Shown here piece after piece: positions 24,627-33,000 of a DNA stretch of 51,470 bases (its first letter is position 1; each line of letters opens with the position of its first letter). This DNA is from Nocardia camponoti. GTDB lineage: Bacteria; Actinomycetota; Actinomycetes; Mycobacteriales; Mycobacteriaceae. The notes beneath the pieces were generated by a model that worked only from the letters and a program-made list of their open reading frames with translations, was not told the origin of the DNA and did not search any database. A program made the translations under genes and the position numbers. The DNA lies in the NCBI RefSeq assembly GCF_014646135.1, contig NZ_BMMW01000009.1, positions 1 to 51,470 of the forward strand. Direction: 5' to 3'.

Positions 24627-24666
24627 CGCAAAGCCCTCCTCGCTTTTCATCGAGAGTACGGGCAAA

Positions 24667-25629
24667 TCAGGCCCAGAGCTGCCCGTCGAGTGCTTCTTCC
24701 GCTTCGTCGAGCGTGCCGTCGTAAGCGCCGGTCGACAGGTACTTCCAGCCGCCGTCGGCGACAACGAACGCGATGTCGGCTCGCTCGCCCGCTTTCTGCG
24801 CCTTTTTCGCGACACCAAGCGCGGCATGCAAGATCGCGCCGGTCGAAATGCCAGCGAAGATGCCTTCCTCGCCGACGAGTTCGCGTGTGCGGCGGACCGC
24901 GTCGTACGGGCCGACCGAGAATCGACTGGTGAGCACCTTCTCGTCGTAAAGCTCAGGAATAAAGCCCTCGTCAATATTGCGCAGACCGTAAACCAGCTCG
25001 CCATAGCGCGGTTCGGCTGCGACGATCTGGATATCGGGCACGTGTTCGCGCAGGTAGCGGCCGGTGCCCATAAGCGTGCCCGTCGTGCCGAGTCCGGCGA
25101 CGAAATGCGTGATTTCAGGCAGGTCAGCGAGCAATTCGGGCCCGGTGCCCTCGTAGTGGGCTAGCGCGTTGGCCGGGTTGCCGTATTGATAGAGCATCAC
25201 CCAATCGGGGTGGGAGGCGGCGATTTCCTTCGCCATCGCGACAGCTTGGTTCGAACCGCCCGCCGCAGGCGAGGTGATGATCTCGGCGCCGTACATCGTG
25301 AGCAGCTGGCGTCGCTCGATCGACGTGTTCTCCGGCATCACGCACACGAGTTTGTAGCCCTTGAGCTTGGCTGCCATCGCCAACGAAATCCCGGTATTGC
25401 CGCTTGTCGGTTCCAGAATCGTGCAGCCGGGGGTCAGGCGACCGTCGGCTTCGGCCTGCTCAATCATTTTCAGCGCGGCACGGTCTTTGATGGAGCCGGT
25501 CGGGTTGCGGTCCTCGAGTTTGGCCCACAGTCGCACGTGATCGTCGCCGTCCCACTGCGGCGAAAGCGACTTCAACCCGACGAGCGGGGTGCCGCCGAGC
25601 GTGTCGATAACCGACTCGTAGCGGGCCAC
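24667..25629 (-). CDS. cysM: Cysteine synthase CysM (O-phosphoserine/CysO-dependent)
   Basis: This 320-residue PLP enzyme condenses activated serine with the thiocarboxylated carrier CysO to make cysteine. The N-terminus RYESVIDTLGGTPLVGLKSLSPQWD aligns closely with M. tuberculosis CysM. Lys48 in NPTGSIKDR binds PLP, EPTSGNTGIS holds the substrate carboxylate, and GLGTTGTLMGTGR binds the phosphate. The C-terminal segment GWKYLSTGAYDGTLDEAEEALDGQLWA is the CysM type that closes over the active site. GTG 25629 is the only start giving this N-terminus and lies 4 bp after the cysO stop. Part of the mec-cysO-cysM unit. Confidence 0.96.
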   Translation of the reverse strand: MARYESVIDTLGGTPLVGLKSLSPQWDGDDHVRLWAKLEDRNPTGSIKDRAALKMIEQAEADGRLTPGCTILEPTSGNTGISLAMAAKLKGYKLVCVMPENTSIERRQLLTMYGAEIITSPAAGGSNQAVAMAKEIAASHPDWVMLYQYGNPANALAHYEGTGPELLADLPEITHFVAGLGTTGTLMGTGRYLREHVPDIQIVAAEPRYGELVYGLRNIDEGFIPELYDEKVLTSRFSVGPYDAVRRTRELVGEEGIFAGISTGAILHAALGVAKKAQKAGERADIAFVVADGGWKYLSTGAYDGTLDEAEEALDGQLWA

Positions 25630-25633
25630 GCGA

Positions 25634-25912
25634 TCAGCGCGCCCCGCCCGCGACCGCGGGCAAGATCGTGACCGAGGCGTCGGCGGGCACTTCGGCGGCG
25701 AGTCCACCGAGGAAGCGCACGTCTTCGTCGTCGACGTAAATATTGACGAAGCGGTTGAGTTTGCCGTCGGAAAGCAGCCGGTCGGCAAGGCCGGGGTGGT
25801 TGGCGTTGAGGTTGTCGATCAGCGCCGCGACGGTGTCGCCTTCGCCTTGGACGCGCTTCTCCCCGCCGGTGAGGCCGCGCATGATGGTTGGGATGGACAC
25901 GGTTACCGACAT
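25634..25912 (-). CDS. cysO: Sulfur-carrier protein CysO with C-terminal Ala-Arg extension
   Basis: The 92-residue ubiquitin-like (ThiS/MoaD) protein carries sulfur as a C-terminal thiocarboxylate for CysM. The sequence is typical throughout (MSVTVSIPTIMRG, KLNRFVNIYVDDEDVRFLGGL, SVTILPAVAGG). Instead of ending at the functional Gly-Gly (residues 89-90) the frame continues with Ala-Arg before TGA. Those two residues would have to be cut off before activation, and the adjacent Mec metalloprotease is the obvious candidate, by analogy with QbsD acting on QbsE. ATG 25912 lies 2 bp after the mec stop, so the genes are translationally coupled. Confidence 0.95.
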   Translation of the reverse strand: MSVTVSIPTIMRGLTGGEKRVQGEGDTVAALIDNLNANHPGLADRLLSDGKLNRFVNIYVDDEDVRFLGGLAAEVPADASVTILPAVAGGAR

Positions 25913-25914
25913 GG

Positions 25915-26334
25915 TCACTCCTGATACTTCTCGACGATGCTGACTGGTTCCTCGGTGACGACCCCGTCGATGATGCGGTAGCTGCGCAGCTCGTGTTCGG
26001 CGGGGTCGCGGGTAGAAATCAGGACGTAGTGCGCGTCCGGCTCGGCGGCGTAGGAGATGTCGGTGCGGCTCGGGTACGCCTCGGTCGCGGTATGGGAGTG
26101 ATACACGACAACGGGCACCTCGTCGGCGTCGTCCATCGCGCGCCACACGCGCAACTGCTCACCCGAGTCAAAGCGGTAGAACGTGGGCGAACGCTCGGCG
26201 TTGTCCATCGCGATAAAGCGTTCTGGGCGGTCGCTGCCCTCAGGACCAGCGATGATGCCGCATGCTTCATCCGGATGATCGGCGCGCGCGTGCGCGACCA
26301 TCGCGTCAACAAGATCGGCTCTGATCACCAGCAC
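25915..26334 (-). CDS. mec: Mec, JAMM/MPN+ metalloprotease of the CysO pathway
   Basis: This 139-residue zinc protease releases cysteine from the CysO-cysteine adduct in mycobacteria. The JAMM signature is complete: Glu23 in PDEACGII, then His79-x-His81 and Asp92 in YHSHTATEAYPSRTDIS. The start is GTG 26334 with GAAAGGGG upstream; GTG 26328 is an alternative. It heads the mec-cysO-cysM group and follows the P1 peptidase gene by 48 bp. Here it may also process the Ala-Arg tail of CysO. Confidence 0.95.
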   Translation of the reverse strand: MLVIRADLVDAMVAHARADHPDEACGIIAGPEGSDRPERFIAMDNAERSPTFYRFDSGEQLRVWRAMDDADEVPVVVYHSHTATEAYPSRTDISYAAEPDAHYVLISTRDPAEHELRSYRIIDGVVTEEPVSIVEKYQE

Positions 26335-26382
26335 TTACGAGCCCCTTTCCACATCAAGCGACAACTGTCGAGCCTATCGCGG

Positions 26383-27450
26383 CTATTCCATCGCGCTTGG
26401 AAACAAGTCGCGGTAGGCGGGGATGCCAGCGACCGAGGTGGCGTTGAGCACCGCGTCGACGATCGCGCGTTCAACAACAACGGCGGCGGCGCTACAGAGC
26501 TGGTCGAGCAGCGGCAGGTCGCTTGGGAACGCGGGCGGCAGTTGCGCTGGCGCGACGTCGAACGTGCCCGTCGCAGCGACGAAGATCGTGTCGCCATCAA
26601 GTGGGGAGTGCACTGGGCGGATCGCGCGGGCGAGCCCGTCGTGGGCCGCGGTCGCGACCCGTTCACACCCTGCGGGGTCAAGTGCGGCGTCGGTGGCGAC
26701 GACGCCGAGTGTGGTGTTGAGGACAGTGCCTTTGGTCGGCAGCGCGTTGAACGCGGCCAACTCGTCGGGTGTCACCGGCCCTAGTCCGAAGAACTCCGGC
26801 CCGTCGGTGCCAACGCCCCACGGCCAACCAGTACGTGGATCAACAACGGAGCCAACAGGATTGGCGACAACGACCGCACCGACCGTGACGCCTTCGCCGG
26901 GGCCATCGTCCAAAACCACACTGGCAGAGCCGATTCCACCTTTGAGCGAACCCGCACGTGCCCCCGTTCCAGCGCCCGCGGTGCCGCGTTCGAACTCAAC
27001 GTCGGCCGCCGACGCCGCCGCGTAGCCAAACTCCGCGTCGGGGCGAATACGCCAATCCCCAACGGGCAGATCGAAAATCACCGCGGCGGGCACGATCGGC
27101 ACCACTTTCGACAGGTCGCGCGGATCCATCGGAATGCCTTCGCCGTGCTTCTCCGCCCAGCGCATCACGCCGTCGGCAGCGGCGAGGCCGTAGGCGCTGC
27201 CGCCGGTGAGCACGATGGCGTTGACCTGGCGAATGGTGTTGGCGGGGTGCAGCAGATCGGTTTCACGAGTGCCTGGTCCACCGCCGCGCACGTCGACCGA
27301 CGCGGTCGCGCCATTCGGAAATCGCACCACCGTCGTGCCGGTCGCCGCGCCCGTGCCGAGTGTCGCGTCAGGATCAAGAGCCTGATGCTGGCCGACGAGC
27401 ACGCCAGCGACATCAGTGATCGAATTCCGCTGTCCTTGCACCGCGCGCAT
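26383..27450 (-). CDS. P1 family peptidase (DmpA/BapA-like, Rv1333-like)
   Basis: This 355-residue Ntn-type hydrolase is expected to self-cleave into two chains and act as an aminopeptidase. Recognisable family segments are NSITDVAGVLVGQ at the N-terminus, VRGGGPGTRETDLL, VLTGGSAYGLAAADGVMRWAEKHGEG and, for the cleavage/nucleophile region, KGTVLNTTLGVVATDAAL. ATG 27450 has AGGAG 7 nt upstream; the longer open frame to 27777 is a shadow of the next gene. It lies between the DUF2017 gene and mec as in mycobacteria. The physiological substrate is unknown. Confidence 0.88.
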   Translation of the reverse strand: MRAVQGQRNSITDVAGVLVGQHQALDPDATLGTGAATGTTVVRFPNGATASVDVRGGGPGTRETDLLHPANTIRQVNAIVLTGGSAYGLAAADGVMRWAEKHGEGIPMDPRDLSKVVPIVPAAVIFDLPVGDWRIRPDAEFGYAAASAADVEFERGTAGAGTGARAGSLKGGIGSASVVLDDGPGEGVTVGAVVVANPVGSVVDPRTGWPWGVGTDGPEFFGLGPVTPDELAAFNALPTKGTVLNTTLGVVATDAALDPAGCERVATAAHDGLARAIRPVHSPLDGDTIFVAATGTFDVAPAQLPPAFPSDLPLLDQLCSAAAVVVERAIVDAVLNATSVAGIPAYRDLFPSAME

Positions 27451-27460
27451 CGCGTGACTC

Positions 27461-28036
27461 CTACGGGTTGAGCGCTTGTAGCAGCGAGTCCTGCATCCAG
27501 GTGAGCCAGTGGTAGACGTCGAGATGCGGGGCGCGCGGGTCGTCGGGGTCGAGGTGATCGGGCGTTTCGTCGTCGATGTCGAGTAGCGTGCCGAGCGCCA
27601 ATCGCACGTCGGTGAGCGCGGCGAGCCACGCGTCGGCCTGGTCGCTATTGAGCACGATTTTGCCGCCCGACTCCGGGCAGGTTTCCAACACAACGCGACC
27701 GGCGGCCAGCTTCGATTCGATGATTTCCGGTTCGTGCAAACTGCGTAGCGCGGCGTTGAGGTCGGCGCGTTTGGCATCGGGTGAGCCGGGTTCGGCGCGA
27801 TGAAAATCGGGAAGTAACCGCAGCAGTTGCGGGTCGTCAGGGGCGACCGGATTGCCCGGCCGCAAGCCCGTGAGCTGCGTGAGTTCGTCTTCGGGAGCTT
27901 CGGCAGCCCGGTCGTTGAGTAGCCCGGAAACCGCCCCGATTAGCGAACGCAGAACCGTGGCCTCGTGCTCGTCCATTTCCGAACGAAGCTTCGGGCCGCT
28001 CCCACTGAGTGAGGATTTCCTGCTCCACTTACGCAC
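27461..28036 (-). CDS. DUF2017 protein (Rv1332-like)
   Basis: The 191-residue soluble protein of unknown function is found next to clpS in most actinobacteria. The N-terminus VRKWSRKSSLSGSGPKLRSEMDEHEATVLRSLIGAVSGLL and the DPQLLRLLPDFHRAE segment match the family. GTG 28036 is chosen because TACCCT (28044-28049 on the minus strand) ends 7 nt upstream, the leaderless arrangement, and because VRKW matches the usual MRKW start. The C-terminal half is acidic and helical (YHWLTWMQDSLLQAL). Confidence 0.85.
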   Translation of the reverse strand: MRKWSRKSSLSGSGPKLRSEMDEHEATVLRSLIGAVSGLLNDRAAEAPEDELTQLTGLRPGNPVAPDDPQLLRLLPDFHRAEPGSPDAKRADLNAALRSLHEPEIIESKLAAGRVVLETCPESGGKIVLNSDQADAWLAALTDVRLALGTLLDIDDETPDHLDPDDPRAPHLDVYHWLTWMQDSLLQALNP

Positions 28037-28058
28037 AAGCGCAAGGGTAGTCGGGGCG

Positions 28059-28355
28059 CTAGTCGTCGCGTTGCATGGTGGCCCACAGGCCAGCCGCATG
28101 CAGGCGACGCACGTCTTGTTCCATCTTGTCGCGCGAACCCGACGAGACGACGGCCTTGCCCTCGTTGTGCACCTGCAGCATCAACTCGGTCGCCTTGGCT
28201 TTGCTGTAGCCGAAGAGCTTTTGGAAGATGTAGGTGACGTAGTGCATGAGGTTGACCGGGTCGTCCCAGACAACGGTGACCCAAGGCCGATCTTCGGCCT
28301 CGAGGATCTCGGCGTATTCGGTGGCCTCCGGCGTCGCTTGTGGTGCCGACATCAT
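28059..28355 (-). CDS. clpS: ClpS, Clp protease adaptor
   Basis: The 98-residue adaptor delivers N-degron substrates to ClpC or ClpA. The core VTVVWDDPVNLMHYVTYIFQKLFGYSKAKATELMLQVHNEGKAVV contains the DDPVN motif that binds the N-terminal residue and the conserved HNEGKA. ATG 28355 is preferred over the next ATG (28352) because TACCCT (28363-28368, minus strand) lies exactly 7 nt before it. It is divergent from pncB, with 61 bp between the starts. Confidence 0.95.
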   Translation of the reverse strand: MMSAPQATPEATEYAEILEAEDRPWVTVVWDDPVNLMHYVTYIFQKLFGYSKAKATELMLQVHNEGKAVVSSGSRDKMEQDVRRLHAAGLWATMQRDD

Positions 28356-28416
28356 GATTTCCAGGGTACGACGCGAGCCCGTGGAAACAACACTCGCGGT
28401 GACTAGAGTTGCGCGT

Positions 28417-29730
28417 GTGCGCAACCGTGACGAACATGCCAGCACCGCTTTGCTGACCGACCAGTACGAACTCACCATGCTGGCTGCGGCGCTTGCCGAC
28501 GGCTCTGCCCAGCGCGAATGCGTTTTTGAAGTGTTCGCGCGACGACTGCCGACCGGGCGGCGCTACGGCGTTGTCGCGGGCACGGGCCGGTTGCTCGACG
28601 CGCTCGCCGACTTCCGCTTCACCGAACCCGAGCTTGACGTCGTTTCACGTTTTCTCGACCCCGCCACGGTCGAGTGGCTGTCGAATTACCGTTTCACCGG
28701 CGACATCGACGGCTATCCCGAGGGCGAGCTGTACTTCCCCGGTTCGCCGATTCTCACCGTGCGCGGCAGCTTTGCTGAAAGTGTGCTGCTTGAGACGTTG
28801 ATCTTGTCGATTTACAACCACGACAGCGCGATCGCGTCGGCGGCGGCGCGGATGGTCAGCGCGGCGTCTGGACGGCGGATGATCGAGATGGGTTCCCGCC
28901 GCACGCACGAATGGGCGGCACCGGCCAGCTCGCGCGCGGCGTATCTCGCGGGCTTTGACGCAACGTCGAACTTGCAGGCGGTTCGCGAATTCGGCGTGCC
29001 CGGCGCGGGTACGAGCGCGCACGCGTTCACGTTGCTGCACAGCGGCGCCGACGGTGAGCATGAGGCTGAAGCGTTCCGCAGTCAGGTCGCTGTGCAGGGC
29101 GTTGGGACAACGTTGCTTGTCGACACCTTCGACATCACGCGCGGTGTCGCGACGGCGGTCGAAGTGGCTGGTCCTGAGCTTGGCGGCGTGCGGATCGACT
29201 CCGGCGACCTCGGTGTGCTCGCCCGACAGGTCCGCGACCAGCTCGACGGCCTTGGCGCGACCAAAACGCGCATCGTCGTTTCCGGCGACCTCGATGAGTA
29301 CGCGATCGCGGCGCTGCGTGCCGAGCCGGTCGACGTGTACGGCGTCGGTACGTCGGTTGTCGTCGGGTCGGGCGCGCCGACCGCGGGCATGGTGTACAAG
29401 CTTGTCGAGGTCGACGGTATCCCGGTCGCCAAGCGCAGTAGTCATAAGGAATCGCGTGGCGGCGCGAAGAGCGCCCTTCGACTCGCTCGGCCAACCGGCA
29501 CCGTTGTCGAGGAAGTGATCTACCCGGCGAACGGCGAAGCGCCCGTCAGCGAGGAGTTCACCGCGCGACCGTTGCAGGTGCCGATGGTCCGCAAGGGCGT
29601 TCCGGTCGACGGATTGGCCGACCTGACCCAAAGCCGCGACCTGGTCGCGCGCGGGTTGGTCAGCCTGCCGTGGGAAGGGCTCAAGCTGTCGGCTGGCGAA
29701 CCAGCTATCCCCACGACATACGTGGGCTGA
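28417..29730 (+). CDS. pncB: Nicotinate phosphoribosyltransferase PncB
   Basis: This 437-residue enzyme makes nicotinate mononucleotide from nicotinate and PRPP in NAD salvage. The N-terminal LLTDQYELTMLAAAL is the family's substrate-binding start. SRRTHEW includes the His that is phosphorylated in this family, and RIDSGDLGVLARQVRDQLD and VYGVGTSVVVGSGAPTAGMVYKLVE are the conserved phosphate-binding strands. GTG 28417 follows TAGAGT (28404-28409) by 7 nt, so the mRNA is probably leaderless; the frame upstream is a clpS shadow. pncA follows 48 bp later, supplying the substrate. Confidence 0.95.
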   Translation: MRNRDEHASTALLTDQYELTMLAAALADGSAQRECVFEVFARRLPTGRRYGVVAGTGRLLDALADFRFTEPELDVVSRFLDPATVEWLSNYRFTGDIDGYPEGELYFPGSPILTVRGSFAESVLLETLILSIYNHDSAIASAAARMVSAASGRRMIEMGSRRTHEWAAPASSRAAYLAGFDATSNLQAVREFGVPGAGTSAHAFTLLHSGADGEHEAEAFRSQVAVQGVGTTLLVDTFDITRGVATAVEVAGPELGGVRIDSGDLGVLARQVRDQLDGLGATKTRIVVSGDLDEYAIAALRAEPVDVYGVGTSVVVGSGAPTAGMVYKLVEVDGIPVAKRSSHKESRGGAKSALRLARPTGTVVEEVIYPANGEAPVSEEFTARPLQVPMVRKGVPVDGLADLTQSRDLVARGLVSLPWEGLKLSAGEPAIPTTYVG

Positions 29731-29778
29731 GCGGCCACAATGGGGACCGCCGAAGTTTGTTAGTGGAGAGGTAGGCCG

Positions 29779-30345
29779 ATGGCACGCGGTTTGGTGATCG
29801 TCGATGTGCAAAACGATTTCTGCGAAGGGGGTGCGCTCGCGGTGGCCGGGGGCGCTGCGGTCGCGTCCGCGATTAGCGCGCACGTCGCCGGTTCGGACTA
29901 CGCGGCCATTGTCGCGACGCGCGATTTCCATATCGACCCGGGCGCGCACTTCTCGGCGCAGCCGGATTACGTCGACACGTGGCCGCCGCACTGTCGGGTT
30001 GGGACGCCGGGCGCGGATTTCCACCCGAACTTCGACACGAGCGCGGTCGCCGAAGTGTTTTCGAAGGGCCATTACAGCGCGGCGTACTCGGGTTTCGAGG
30101 GCGCGGCCGACGACGGAACTGGGCTCGCCGAGTGGTTGCGCGCACGCGACATCGACGCCGTCGACATTGTCGGCATCGCGACCGACCACTGCGTGCGCGC
30201 GACGGCAGTAGACGCGGCCGCCGCGGGCTTCGACACGACGGTGTTGCTCGACCTCACCGCGGGCGTGTCGCCGGCGACGACAACGGATGCGCTGCGTCAA
30301 TTACGCGAAGCGGGCGTGGCACTGACCGGCGAGGTTCCGTCGTAG
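29779..30345 (+). CDS. pncA: Nicotinamidase/pyrazinamidase PncA
   Basis: The 188-residue amidohydrolase converts nicotinamide to nicotinate and would also activate pyrazinamide. All catalytic residues are in place: Asp9 (VDVQNDF), Lys96 (FSKGHYSAAYSGFEG) and Cys138 (ATDHCVR). The metal site is Asp49, His51, His57 and His71 (RDFHIDPGAHF and PPHC). Similarity to M. tuberculosis PncA is high along the whole length. ATG 29779 has GGAGAGG upstream. It forms a unit with pncB, whereas in M. tuberculosis the two genes are far apart. Confidence 0.95.
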   Translation: MARGLVIVDVQNDFCEGGALAVAGGAAVASAISAHVAGSDYAAIVATRDFHIDPGAHFSAQPDYVDTWPPHCRVGTPGADFHPNFDTSAVAEVFSKGHYSAAYSGFEGAADDGTGLAEWLRARDIDAVDIVGIATDHCVRATAVDAAAAGFDTTVLLDLTAGVSPATTTDALRQLREAGVALTGEVPS

Positions 30346-30354
30346 GCTAACCCC

Positions 30355-30894
30355 ATGCAGGATTACCGGTTCCCGGCGCACGTTCGTGATCGGGTCGCCA
30401 GCGGCCTGGCGAAGACTTCCGATATCCACGATGCCGCCGACATCGTGTTTTGGTCCAATCCGGCCGCTTACGAACTGCATGACATCGGCGTGCGCGTGTT
30501 CGGTCAGCTACCGCCCGCGTTCGCGCATTTGCTCGCGCTTTCCAGTTTGCATTCGACCGTGCTCGACTCCGGTTTCACCACCTACCTGCGCACTCGTCGC
30601 GATGAACTGCCGTGGGCGGTGCGCGCGCTGCGTGCGGCTGGCATGCCCGAGTTGGCCGCCGCCGCGATCATCGCCGCGCGTGACGCGTCACCGAGCCGCG
30701 CCGACGACATCCTCGATCGATTCTGGGAACACGAGGAACAGGTCTTAGCCAACCCCGACCAGATCAAGCGGCCGAAGGGCGCGCGCGTCGACGATCCCGA
30801 CGAGATATACGACATCAACGAGCCCGCCGACTTCGAGGAGCGCGTGCTCGACTACGTGCGCGCCAACCTCGATGACTTCGTCGAGACCGACTGA
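30355..30894 (+). CDS. Hypothetical helical protein, DUF4375/DMP19-like
   Basis: The 179-residue soluble protein has an FTTYLRTRRDELPWAVRALRAAGMPELAAAAIIAAR segment that resembles DUF4375 (DMP19-type) proteins. A strongly acidic C-terminal half follows (DDPDEIYDINEPADFEERVLDYVRANLDDFVETD), possibly DNA-mimic-like in charge. This assignment is tentative and the function is unknown. ATG 30355 starts 6 nt after TAGGCT (30343-30348), which includes the stop codon TAG of pncA, so it can be transcribed from its own leaderless promoter as well as from pncB. Confidence 0.72.
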   Translation: MQDYRFPAHVRDRVASGLAKTSDIHDAADIVFWSNPAAYELHDIGVRVFGQLPPAFAHLLALSSLHSTVLDSGFTTYLRTRRDELPWAVRALRAAGMPELAAAAIIAARDASPSRADDILDRFWEHEEQVLANPDQIKRPKGARVDDPDEIYDINEPADFEERVLDYVRANLDDFVETD

Positions 30895-30896
30895 GA

Positions 30897-30916
30897 AACT
30901 TGTCAGAACTTGTCAG
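30897..30916. repeat. Tandem 10-bp direct repeat upstream of dinG
   Basis: AACTTGTCAG occurs twice head to tail, with part of a third unit (AG) after it. Each copy contains TTGTCA, a -35-like hexamer, but the spacing to the dinG -10 (TAAGGT, 30927-30932) is 21 and 11 nt and so not standard. It may be an activator or repressor site, or chance. Confidence 0.5.
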
Positions 30917-30939
30917 AGCCTGCCGATAAGGTGGCTCAC

Positions 30940-32988
30940 GTGCCCGAACTCCCCTCCGTCTCCAGCCTGCTCGCCACCGCCGTCAAAGCGCTTGGCGGCA
31001 CTGAACGTGCGGGTCAAACCACGATGGCCAATGCGGTCGACAACGCGATCGACACCAAAGAGCATCTAGCCGTCCAAGCGGGAACGGGCACCGGCAAGTC
31101 GCTCGCGTATCTGGTGCCGAGTTTGCGGCACGCGGTCCGCACTGGTCGCACGGTTGTGGTGAGTACCGCCACCATCGCGTTGCAACGTCAGCTTGTCGAC
31201 CGCGACCTGCCGCGCCTCGCCGAAGCGCTCACCCCCGCGCTTGGGCGCGTCGCGCAATTCGCAATTCTCAAGGGCCGCAACAACTATTTGTGCCTGAACA
31301 AGATCAACAGCGTTCCCGAAGACCCCGCCGAAGACCAGCTTTTCGACGCGTTCGCGATCTCGCGCCTCGGCAAGGAAGTGCAGCGGCTCAACGAGTGGGC
31401 GTCTGACACCGAGACCGGCGACCGCGACGAACTCGCCCCCGGTGTCAGCGACCGCGCGTGGCGGCAGGTGAGCGTGTCGTCGCGTGAGTGCCTCGGCAAG
31501 TCGCGCTGCGCGTTCGGGCAAGACTGCTTCGCCGAGCGGGCACGTGCCGAAGCCGCCCAGGCCGACGTTGTCGTCACCAACCACGCGTTGCTCGCGATCG
31601 ACGCCATCAGCGGCATCCAAATCCTGCCCGAACACGATGTTGTCGTCATCGATGAAGCGCACGAGCTGGTCGACCGCGTCACCGGCGTCGCCACCGCCGA
31701 ACTCACATCGGCCGCCATTTCCGGGGCAGCGCGTCGCTGCACGAAACTCATCGACGAACGCGAACTCGACCGGCTTGAAGGCGCGGCCGAAGCGTTCCAC
31801 GAGATCCTCGAAGAGCTGCCCGCTGCCCGTTGGGATCAGCTGCCTGAAGGCGTCGCCGGGGTGTTGGCGCTGGTCCGCGACGCCGCGTGGAACGCGCGCA
31901 CCGAGATCGCGCCGTCGGGCAGCGTCAAGGTCACCGACGACCCCGACAACGCGGCGGCACGCACGCTCGCCGTTGCTGGCCTCGATGAAATCCACGACGC
32001 CGCCGTCCGCGCGCTCACCACGTTCGAAGAGCCCGACGCATCCGCGCGTCGCGACGTGATTTGGTTGTCGCTGGAAGAAATCCGTGGCGTTCCGCGCCGC
32101 ACGTTGCGCATGGCCCCACTTTCGGTTGGCGGGCTGTTGCGCGCGCAACTTTTCGGCACAGCGACAGTGGTCCTCACCTCGGCCACGCTGCAAATCGGCG
32201 GTTCCTTCGATGGCCTCGCGATCACCTGGGGGCTTCCGCCACAAACGTCAAGCAAGGTCGACGCCGCGCTGGCCAACGGTGCGAAAGCCCCAGCCGACAC
32301 CGAAACGATGCGGTGGAGTTCCCTCGACGTCGGCTCCCCCTTCGACCACGCCAAATCCGGCATCCTTTACGTCGCGTCGCACCTGCCAACCCCGGGCCGC
32401 GACGGCCTCGCGCCCGCCTACCTCGATGAAATCGAACGGCTCATCAACGCCGCAGGCGGTCGCACGCTTGGGCTTTTCTCGTCCATGCGCGCGGCGAAAG
32501 CGGCAACCGAAGCGCTGCGCGAACGTCTCGACACCCCGGTCCTCTGCCAGGGCGACGACTCGATGGGCGCGCTTGTCCGCAAGTTCGCCGACGATCCGGC
32601 AACGTCGCTGTTCGGCACCCTCACCCTTTGGCAGGGCGTCGATGTGCCCGGCCCATCGCTGAGTTTGGTGATCCTCGACCGCATTCCGTTCCCGCGCCCC
32701 GACGACCCGCTGCTTACCGCTCGGCAGCGCGCGGTCGAGTCGCGCGGCGGCAACGGCTTTATGACCATCGCCGCAAGTCACGCTGCTCTTTTGCTCGCGC
32801 AGGGCACCGGCCGCCTACTGCGTAGTGTCGACGATCGCGGCGTGATCGCGATCCTCGATCCGCGCCTTGCCAAAGCCCGCTACGGCGGCTACCTGCGCGC
32901 GTCGCTGCCGCCGTATTGGGAGACCGACGATCCCGAGCTCGTGCGAAAAGCATTGCGCCGATTGACAACTGAGGTAACCACACGGTGA
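30940..32988 (+). CDS. dinG: DinG-type superfamily 2 helicase (XPD-like, Fe-S)
   Basis: This 682-residue ATP-dependent 5'-3' DNA helicase is implicated in removing R-loops and secondary structures. Walker A is GTGTGKS at residues 48-54, motif II is VVIDEAHELVD, the motif V/VI region GTLTLWQGVDVPG and QGTGRLLRS. Four cysteines between motifs I and II (NNYLCLNK, then SRECLGKSRCAFGQDC) are placed to bind the 4Fe-4S cluster. The frame is open from 30910 (TTG), but GTG 30940 follows TAAGGT by 7 nt, matching the window's leaderless pattern. No LexA box was recognised. Position next to pncB agrees with the mycobacterial order. Confidence 0.92.
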   Translation: MPELPSVSSLLATAVKALGGTERAGQTTMANAVDNAIDTKEHLAVQAGTGTGKSLAYLVPSLRHAVRTGRTVVVSTATIALQRQLVDRDLPRLAEALTPALGRVAQFAILKGRNNYLCLNKINSVPEDPAEDQLFDAFAISRLGKEVQRLNEWASDTETGDRDELAPGVSDRAWRQVSVSSRECLGKSRCAFGQDCFAERARAEAAQADVVVTNHALLAIDAISGIQILPEHDVVVIDEAHELVDRVTGVATAELTSAAISGAARRCTKLIDERELDRLEGAAEAFHEILEELPAARWDQLPEGVAGVLALVRDAAWNARTEIAPSGSVKVTDDPDNAAARTLAVAGLDEIHDAAVRALTTFEEPDASARRDVIWLSLEEIRGVPRRTLRMAPLSVGGLLRAQLFGTATVVLTSATLQIGGSFDGLAITWGLPPQTSSKVDAALANGAKAPADTETMRWSSLDVGSPFDHAKSGILYVASHLPTPGRDGLAPAYLDEIERLINAAGGRTLGLFSSMRAAKAATEALRERLDTPVLCQGDDSMGALVRKFADDPATSLFGTLTLWQGVDVPGPSLSLVILDRIPFPRPDDPLLTARQRAVESRGGNGFMTIAASHAALLLAQGTGRLLRSVDDRGVIAILDPRLAKARYGGYLRASLPPYWETDDPELVRKALRRLTTEVTTR

Positions 32989-33000
32989 AATCGGATCCAC

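Noticed and set aside
28645..30300. 551-aa minus-strand open frame across pncB and pncA
   Set aside because: It is antisense to two genes with complete catalytic motifs, and the long frame follows from high G+C.
30880..30940. LexA/SOS box before dinG
   Set aside because: GAAC occurs twice but as a direct repeat; the mycobacterial SOS box needs GAAC-N4-GTTC, which is absent.
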